Assembly: GCA_903813345.2 (NCBI GenBank)
Contig: CAIIXF020000010.1
Coordinates: 2,655,169 to 2,719,168 of the forward strand
Length of the DNA stretch: 64,000 bases
Direction: 5' to 3'
Source: Owenia fusiformis
Taxonomy: Eukaryota > Annelida > Polychaeta > Sabellida > Oweniidae
Shown: in pieces, positions 56,244 to 64,000 of the stretch
How positions within the stretch are numbered: position 1 is the first letter of the stretch
Layout of the letters: each line of letters begins with the position of its first letter
The notes under the pieces: model-generated
The model's input: only the letters and a program-made list of their open reading frames with translations
Databases searched by the model: none
Told to the model about the DNA's origin: nothing
Translations under genes and position numbers: made by a program

Positions 56244-56800
56244 ATGTCAACCAGGAAGAAAATGGCCATGCCAAATAAATCTAGAAATATGCAGTCTAAA
56301 AACTTCTTTGAACGTATTCATGATGTTTTAGTGGAAGCCGTTGCTCCTCCGAAACTAGTCATTGACAGAAAGACGATAGAAAAATCCTGGAAACTCATGG
56401 ACAAAGTTGTGAAGTTATGTCAACATCCAAAAATGAACTTGAAAAACAGCCCTCCTTTTATTTTGGATATTTTACCAGACACCTACCAGCATCTTCGACT
56501 AATTTACCAGAAATATGATGACAGACTTCACATATTGAATGATTGCGAGTACTTCAGGATCTTTGTCGAAAACATAATGAACAAATGTAAAAAGACAATA
56601 AAGTTATTCAAAGATGGCAAAGAAAAAATGTTTGAAGATTCGTCACATTATCGGAGGAACCTTATTAAATTGTCGTTAGTGTTTTCGCATATGTTTGCTG
56701 AACTGAAAGCGATATTTCCTAATGGAACTTACACTGGAGAATCATTCCGCATCACTAAAAGTGACGCTGCTGATTGGTGGAAGAAAATGTTCAATGATCG
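56244..56800 (+). CDS. CBL: E3 ubiquitin-protein ligase CBL family, first coding exon (rest off window)
   Basis: One exon encodes 185 residues plus two bases of a codon, ending at the donor GATCG|GTAAGT. Residues about 40-180 match the four-helix bundle of the tyrosine-kinase-binding domain: [69 protein letters not shown] and [17 protein letters not shown], the last leading into the EF-hand. CBL proteins bind phosphotyrosine motifs on activated receptor kinases through this domain and ubiquitinate them with a RING finger; EF-hand, SH2-like and RING exons are beyond the window. The short N-terminus ([14 protein letters not shown]) is basic. Vertebrate CBL and CBLB cannot be distinguished here; invertebrates usually have one gene. 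Confidence 0.93.
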
Positions 56801-57839
56801 GTAAGTTGTGTTTTACACAGATACTTGAATTCTAGTATTCCACGTCGCAGTAGATTAACTGCAGAAATTTGGTTGTCAAAATTTTTGCAGAATTTAATTC
56901 TTTCACAGAATTTCGCGGAAAACTTGATTTTTCCAGTCAACCACCTCATCTCATATTTGTCACTCACCTTGACATCTTAGACGGTCATTTGTCATCAGAA
57001 ACTGGTGTTATGATGATTTCGAAGGGGAAATGTGCAATCTGTTTAAAATTCTCTAACTTCCAGCTTTTGCACTTAAAGATTTCAGGATAGGGATTTCATG
57101 CAGATTTTGGCGCAGAATTCGACTTTTCATGCAGGATTTCTGCGTAGATTTGCATTTTTCTTGTGGTTTTAGCTCACGAAGTCGATATCCTATTAAAATC
57201 TTCATGTGTATATATGGGCATAACCATCAGTTAAGTTTGAAAGTGTCTGTTTTGGTGTTTATAAATAAGGACTCTATATTAGCATGGATAAGGAAAGCTG
57301 AACAACAATAAAACAGAAATAAGGAAAATTGACTTGTTGAACAAATCTGACAAACACTAACACGAGGGCATTTCTCACATCAATATTGTTGCCAAGGCCA
57401 ATTGTAATACGATGAAAAAATGACTGAAAGTGCAATTAGACGATTAATGCTACCCTAATAACTTAATTTTATTGTTTTTGTTCTTTTGAAACAACCATAT
57501 CATGGGTAAGGTCAAGAAGTTCAGTACAAAAATATTGAAAAAAGATTAGAATAGACCTAAGCTGTAATTATTAATACTAATAATGCACTTTTTATACACC
57601 CTAATGAAACCTTCTTTTTGAAAAGTTTCTTTCATAGTGTTGCCCTTTAGAAATTATAAACATTTTACACTTTCTATTTCCTTTAAGGTCATTGGAAAGG
57701 TCAAGTTTTGGTTTTTTGAATGTGTCAACATAAACAGGATTTTATTCTGTGTTTTCATTAACTGCAGGAGATAATAAGAGGTAACAAAGTTGCTTATTTG
57801 TATATAAGTGATTGCTTATATTGTTCATACTATAGATAT

Positions 57840-57920
57840 GGTAAGGTTGTTTTGACATGAGTGTCACAGAGAGCATTCGTTCAGTTGACAATCTACAGTT
57901 CTAATAAATGATGCCAGCTC
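57840..57920. repeat. Diverged right end of the TAGAGCTGGCATC hAT MITE
   Basis: GACATGAGTGTCACAGAGAG followed by CATTCG and, at the end, TGATGCCAGCT matches 39665-39727 in the same orientation. The left end is missing. Confidence 0.6.
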
Positions 57921-59576
57921 AGCTTGTGAATCAAATCCCGAACAGATTTACTCCTTAAAATATCTTCGGGCTTAAGCTTATTATAAACTGCTTAAATCTA
58001 TTACGTGGTATTGATAAAAATACCCCACACCTGCCTACTTCCTGTTGTGGGAATTATTCAATGAAATAAAAGTCGTAAAATATATTATCTAGAAAAAATT
58101 GAATAACAATAGCTTCTTACAGGTAGATTATATACAGGCTGTGATTTTTTTTCATGTTTCAATAAAAAAGAAATTCAGTCCAGGTTTATGTACCAGATTA
58201 GCCATAGTTAAAATCACAACAAATTTTAAATTATTTGAATGTTATTTTAGCTTAAGTAAGTCAATACAATAAAGCATTGTGCTCAACAAAATCATATTAC
58301 ATTTAATACATTGTATGTTGACTGATTTATAGTTGGACTCTGTTTGAAGCCTGTTTAAATTTCTATACTGTACTTGACCCCTGAGGAACTACAGACCACA
58401 ACTTATGTTTTTAAAATCAAAGATGAGGGGTCCAAAGCATTCTGATATTCTAGCATTTTTCTGTTCCACTTGAAACATCTCAGGGCTGAGAAGAAATGAG
58501 ATGTCATGGTTTATCATGATGGGTCCAAAGAGTTCAATAACACTTCTTGTCTTTCCAAGATTTAGATCGAATTAAATTGTATTGATAATATTGATAATAG
58601 ATGCATATTATTTGATTTTTATGCCAGGTTGACAGATTTTGGCTATGTAAGTTTATTTTATTGTCTAACTTGTCAAACTGGTTCACTGAGTGCTGTAGTA
58701 TAGATTTAGTACTGATATTAAAGTCCTAGTAAAGGATAGAAAGTATAAAATGCTAGAAATCATATTTTGATAGCATGTCAGTTTGTCACTTAAATCTAAA
58801 AAATATTTGAATTTCTGACTTGTTGTAAAAGAATTGAAAAAAAGATCATCTCAAAAAGATGCACTACATTTACAACAATTTATTGGCTAGTTGCTTTAAA
58901 AATCAAGACTTTTTCATGAAGAGAATTCAAAACTGAGTCATCTCTCAATCTTTTGTTGCCTCTTTAAAAAAACATTTGAATGACAAATTACAACCCTACA
59001 AATCATCCCCAAGAGACTAGTGTTCTATGAATGATGAAAAGGAAATTAGATTGTGTTGGTTTAACCGAAGACCTTCCAATTGGTACATCAACACAGCTCA
59101 GAAGGAAGTTGAAGGTCATGTGAACTTAATAAAATATGCCCTTTAATAAAAGGTTATATTTAAGTAGCTGATATCAAAGTCTTATAAAAGACTACTTTTA
59201 GTTTGGAGACAATTCTAAAAATTAAGACAAATCTGCAAAGTACTTTCCAGATGTTATAGCATATAGGGAATTTAAAACTGTAAAATGTGAAATGTCATTA
59301 AGTATTTTTTGAGTGAGCTGCCTGCTTTAGTTGTAATATGAATAAAAAATCATTTTTTGCTCCATTTGGTTCTCTGTCAAATAAAAAGTGATGTTTGTTC
59401 CAAAAATAAAGGTTGTTGAAAGCTGAGCTCTAGATCTACGTAAATCTTTTATAATTTCTTTTTTCAAAAATTTAATTTGAGGCAGTTACTGATGTTTTGA
59501 TAAATGTCATATTTTTGTTACTTTTAAAAGTCCGTACAAGTGCAATTTACTATAAAAATGCAGTTTTCTTCATGCG

Positions 59577-59708
59577 CAGTAAAACCTGTCTAATCTGACA
59601 TCATTTTAAACATTGAAGTCTTTGGAAGATTAAAAAATGGGACTGCAAGAAGGGTTCACTTTCCAGGTGTTCAGATAAGAGAGGTGTTTGTACATACACG
59701 TTTTACTG
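59577..59708. mobile_element. Pogo/Tigger-like MITE, 132 bp
   Basis: Begins CAGTAAAACCTGTCTAA and ends GTTTTACTG, with GATAAGAGAGGTGTT near the right end. Similar GAGAGGTGTTCACT plus CAGTAAAAC-type fragments occur at about 60080-60240 and 62935-62990, so the family has several remnants in this intron. Confidence 0.5.
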
Positions 59709-60643
59709 TATTTAATCATGTAATTATATGATAAGTGATAGCTTATCTGTATAGGATACCTGAACTTGTTTTGATTGAGGAAAACAAACTTGGTCTTGTA
59801 ATTTATATTGAAAACTTAAAAAACATATCACTTTTTAGTTACACTTTAATTAATCTACCATTGGATACCATCCAAACTGAACACTCTTGGATGGTTCTAT
59901 TGACATTAGGATTTGACAGATTTTACATGTACATGTACAACATAGGAAGTGACTTCATTATTAACCTCAATGGCTTAAAATGGTAATTTCTTTAGCCAGT
60001 TTGTTCTCTGGTGGCAATAGCCTGGTATATAAGGTAGATGAAGCTCTCTTTCAAAGAACCAAAATCAAACTCTACATGTATAGTAAAACCTAAATATTGA
60101 ACCTTTTTTGCTTAGAAGAAACTCAGTGTTGGAAGGTGTTCACTACAGAGAGGGTAATTTATACAGAAGTCAATAGAGTATGTGTGGAGGAACAGTATCC
60201 ATTAGAGAGAGGTGTTCACTAGAGAAAGGTGTTTTTGAGTAATACTATATATCACAACTTCTGGTTATGTATTAGTGTCTGAAGGCCCCCCCCCACAGCA
60301 TACCTCGTAGTTCAGGGTTAGATTAATGTGGTAACCCATGCCCTCTCCATCTCTGGCTTTCTGATGATGCAACAGAGAGAGATGCTGTGAATATCTGAAT
60401 GGGGTTAGATCATCTATATGGTATGCAATCCTTGGATTCAAACCGAATGTTATGGTGGAATTTTGAGCCAATACTCCAAAACAGAAGGCAGATGCACATT
60501 CTTATGGATTTTTAAAACACAGAAGAATGTTTCAATACAGGTGGCAGTTAGTTGCCAGTGATGAACCAGTATACTACTCTACAGAACACTCCCTCTATAA
60601 GCTTAGGAACTAGACGTGTCCTTTTGGGAACTCATTTGTTGGA

Positions 60644-61347
60644 TTGACACTAGCGCGCTAAGTTGTCTTAGCTAAAACGTTTTAGCTTTAAAACGTTTTA
60701 CAAATGTAATGTAAATCCAGATTTACCAAAGAGCTCTCGGCTAAGAGCGCTTAGCTAAAACGTTTTAGGACCCTAGTCATAGCCAAGACATCTTAGCGCT
60801 AAAACGTTTTACGAGCGAGTGTAAATCCATCGGTTTCAGCTAAGCGCTCTTAGCCCGTTTTTTTGCGTTGCGCCGAACGAAACATTTGAAACTTTCCATT
60901 TACATATGTCGCATGGTCCTTTATTTTGTCTTATCCATTGTTCCCATTATCATCCCAAAATTACTGAGACGAACTTATTTGCCTGGCGATTTATCATAAT
61001 CCTAATTTATGCATAAAATCTTCCTGCTCTCTTTCATGCTTTTAACAATGCTGTCTTTAGGACATATTTCAAAGTTCTGAAACCGATGCATTCTTTAGTA
61101 CAAAGTCGGGTACAAAGTATAGAAGCAGGAAAGGAATAGCTATATTGACTGAACCGTCCTTCAACCAGTACTGAACTGCTTTTTCATTTTACATGTATAC
61201 CTACATATCTCTACGACGTTTTAGGAAAACAGGTGTAAACTCGATCTTATTTCCCAAGACGTCTTGAAAATGGTAATGTAAACTCAACTTAATTTTTCTA
61301 AAACGTTTTAGCCAAGACGTCTTGGAATGCTGCGCGTAGTGTAAATT
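60644..61347. mobile_element. Element with palindromic AAAACGTTTT and AAGACGTCTT subrepeats
   Basis: The ends resemble TTGACACTAGCGCGC and, inverted, TTTACACTACGCGC. AAAACGTTTT occurs at 60674, 60690, 60757, 60801 and 61300; AAGACGTCTT at 61256 and 61314. TGTAAAT/TGTAAAC motifs recur between them. The arrangement of palindromic subterminal repeats suggests a DNA transposon remnant; superfamily and TSD are unclear. Confidence 0.5.
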
Positions 61348-61394
61348 GGGCTATTGTAATGACCCTTGATAGCAAGAGGCTAGTACAGCCCAGC

Positions 61395-61575
61395 TAAAGT
61401 GGCCAGCTCCTATTACCTTGATCAGTTGAGCATTGGTCCATGGAGCAAATGGTCCTGGGTTCAATTCCCACACAGGACATTGAATTTAGCGCACTCCCTT
61501 TCATGCCAAGTATCACTCCCCAGATGTGCCCTCGGGTAATGCCATTATGACAATGTAAAGTTGGTGTAAAAAAAT
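61395..61575 (+). mobile_element. Possible tRNA-derived SINE fragment
   Basis: A pol III B-box-like GGTTCAATTCC (about 61457-61467) is preceded by an A-box-like TGATCAGTTGAGCATTGG about 40 bp upstream. No cloverleaf folds, so it is not a functional tRNA. The 3' extension to about 61575 would be the SINE body. Confidence 0.35.
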
Positions 61576-62071
61576 TCATATATTTCGTCAGAAGTCCCTG
61601 AACTATTATGATTTAAAAATGAAATGAAGATTCAAACATTAAAAGGTTTGATGCTTATGAAAACTTCTGGTTTCCAACAGAAGCTTAATAAGTTGGGATT
61701 GCACAAGAGAAACACGAGATTCGAGATTATAGCTTATTTGTACACCCCTTCTAGTTGTATACAGAGTAACACTAAATAGAAGGAAGTGAATTATCATCAT
61801 AAGATCTATTGCAATGAGTATTCCTAATCAGATTATGCTGTTAGCACTTCTTTTAGCATAACAAACTAATCTATGTACAGGATCTGATAATAGGCCACCA
61901 AGAGGTATAGGAAGGAGTGGGGGCCAGGGGGGAAGTTAGGGAAATGGCCTCATCTGACAATTGAATTCAGAAACCATGTATTCGCGAATGTAACTACACC
62001 TGTTGGCTACCCGATTAACTTACTATTTTATTGGCAACTCATTTAAAGATGTAACTACCTGCCACTATTCT

Positions 62072-62911
62072 CAGTGTTCGCGCTGGCCATTAAAATTTCT
62101 GAGTCCCAGGGACACAACCCATTTGAAAAATTTGAGTCCCCATCTAATTTTTTTGCGATAATAGAGTGCTTACACTATAATGGGATAAAAATGACATATA
62201 TTGTAATTTGATGCATCCTCCCGATAAATATCTATCACTGGGTCCTTTTCACACAATTCTTAAGTAATGTTATACCAAAATAGTCCGAAATGAATAAAGG
62301 AAATGCTCAAATTAAGAGTTTTGTTTTCACATTTTACAAACCTGCGATCTTGAAGGTCATGTCAAGGTCATGAACTTTTGCTTCTTTTTATTAACATTTC
62401 TCCTTATTCAGAAGACTTTTAGATGAAAAACCTCGATCTATCATTAAACGTTTATCTTGATGTATAACATTAGATCATTATATAATGGTTTCTAGTGGAA
62501 ATGATAAAGATTATCGTGAAAAACAATCGTTTCAATTTGTGGGGAACCACAGGGGATTTCTGCAATATTGTATGTTTTGATCTTCCATTTCGATTGCGGC
62601 ATTTTCCGGAATATATCGGAACCAATCAAAATCCATGTCTCATACTGGAAACCCTGTTAATCTTCGGTAGTCATGATAGCCAATCAGATTTGTCGATATA
62701 AATATACCTGGATCATTGCTCGTATATCAAGGTAGTGAGTTTGAAAATCTTGATGGAAATCATGTTTCACCGCTACTGTGCTGAAGTAAAAGTTATCTTG
62801 AAGCAGTTTATAATTTTTGCGTCCTAGGGACGTAAGTTGATTTTGATTTTTATGTCCAACCTTCTGAAATTTCCGTAAAAATGGCAAAAAACGGCGTCAA
62901 CGCGAACACTG
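62072..62911. mobile_element. hAT-like MITE with CAGTGTTCGCG termini
   Basis: The left end CAGTGTTCGCGCTGGCC and the inverted right end CAGTGTTCGCGTTGACGCC match over about 13 bp, and CAGTG fits the hAT YARNG rule. Flanks share TATTC but not a clean 8-bp duplication. Length 840 bp, no transposase. TGAGTCCC/GGGAC motifs recur internally. Confidence 0.55.
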
Positions 62912-64000
62912 TATTCATATTTAAATGAGTTGAGAGAGAGAGAGAGGTGTTCACGAGAGATGTGTTCACTAAGACAGGTTTTACTGTAAATCATTTATCC
63001 TGGTGGGGCCAGATGGTCAGAGCTTTGTACATTGGGACAGTATGATACTTGATGACTAATATGAGTGTAGTCAAAATGTTTGAGAGGTTTTCACTGTTGA
63101 GAAATAATGGCTGTGTTATTCATAGAAAGAGAAATGTGCATTACTGTACTAGAGATCTATAGAACAAATATTGCCTATTCAAATGATAATTTGAGAATTG
63201 ACAGCATTTAACAAAAAGGTTGCTATTAAAGAGGATTTATGAGTTGTAGACAGGAGGAAGTTGCAGGTCAAATTAACTGTGAACTGATACTTATATACTG
63301 TTAGATGCAGGAACTCTCCAATGGAAAACAATAAGGTGACAGTAGGAGTTTTGAGGAAGATAGAAATAAATCTGAGTTTTCTACCTCACTGTATTACGTA
63401 ACAAAGAGACTATATGAGAGAGCGGTCAGCTGCTGGTTAATCACTTGTGGTTCAGCTTGCTTAACACTAAGAGCTCATGCAGCATGGCTGCTATTTACCC
63501 TTTGTTTTCCTTTGAGGATTAAATGTTAAATTCAGATACCAAAGAAAGTGAACTTGTTACTTAAAGTAGATATGTTATTTCGTAATAATTTCAATTTTTA
63601 AAGTGCCATGAATGGCCTAAGTTTAATGTTAGTTTTTTAAAAAGAAAAAGGATATATCACTTGTTCTGGAGGAATCTATTTATTAAAAAGAAATTGCGGA
63701 CTGTGGCAAGATAAATTATAGGATGATTGTCCGAGGAGAGGATGTTACCAGAAAATAAATCGGTTTGATGTCTTAAAAGACTAGGCTACCAGTTCTAGAG
63801 CCCATTCTAGAGTTATGTTCCAGTTGCAGATGCACGTACAGTCTCTCAACTACTATTACACGAAGTAATGAAGCCAACACTGCAAGATTGGTAATATAAT
63901 AATTTTTTATATGTAACCGTTAAAGGTTTGTTTTTTTAAGTGAAATGAAACCTCAAATGTGAGGATGTCAAATGGCCAGCATGTGAATGTTGGCAAAGTT

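Larger units (their letters stand above)
56801..64000 (+). other. First intron of the CBL gene (at least 7.2 kb)
   Basis: No further CBL exon (EF-hand/SH2 block) was found to the right edge. The sequence is AT-rich and carries several transposon remnants listed separately. Open frames such as 59735-59986 and 62495-62701 lack recognisable domains. Confidence 0.6.

Noticed and set aside
61440-61475. Functional tRNA gene
   Set aside because: Only a B-box and a weak A-box are present; no acceptor stem or cloverleaf can be drawn.

Overview
This is an AT-rich, intron-rich animal nuclear window. Gene structure, ortholog content and an abundance of short inverted-repeat transposons suggest a marine lophotrochozoan such as a mollusc; the species assignment is inference. 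I saw no rRNA gene, functional tRNA gene or CRISPR array.

Layout. (1) 1-14452, minus strand: a two-exon gene whose first exon encodes a 67-residue leader ending in a 2A-like ribosome-skipping motif. It splices in phase to a huge exon encoding a GlnD/DUF294-type nucleotidyltransferase domain followed by at least 77 near-identical 43-residue kinesin-light-chain-type TPRs that run off the left edge. About 3.2 kb of the array (25 units) is itself duplicated in tandem. (2) 15255-18944, plus strand: the last seven exons of ANKS3 (final ankyrin repeat, SAM domain, coiled-coil tail); its 5' ankyrin exons are not in the window. (3) 18945-23798: intergenic DNA holding a hAT MITE and a Harbinger-type MITE with clear target-site duplications. 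(4) 23799-55991, minus strand: a complete 17-exon TBC1D23 gene (685 aa by my exon sum, all phases consistent). Its introns carry an intronless aminergic-type GPCR (35799-36848), several foldback elements, and a 5 kb inverted-repeat complex studded with RFX X-box motifs. (5) 55992-56243: a 252 bp divergent promoter with ETS and CRE-like motifs. (6) 56244-56800, plus strand: first coding exon of a CBL-family E3 ubiquitin ligase, followed by at least 7.2 kb of intron containing further transposon remnants.

The conserved genes are housekeeping: ANKS3 is a cilia/nephronophthisis-module scaffold, TBC1D23 a trans-Golgi vesicle-capture adaptor, and CBL a tyrosine-kinase-directed E3 ligase. They do not form a pathway; TBC1D23 and CBL share a promoter region only. 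The least ordinary item is the 2A-leader / nucleotidyltransferase / giant TPR gene, whose architecture and rapid repeat homogenisation look like a lineage-expanded sensor or scaffold. That role is inference; no function is proven here.
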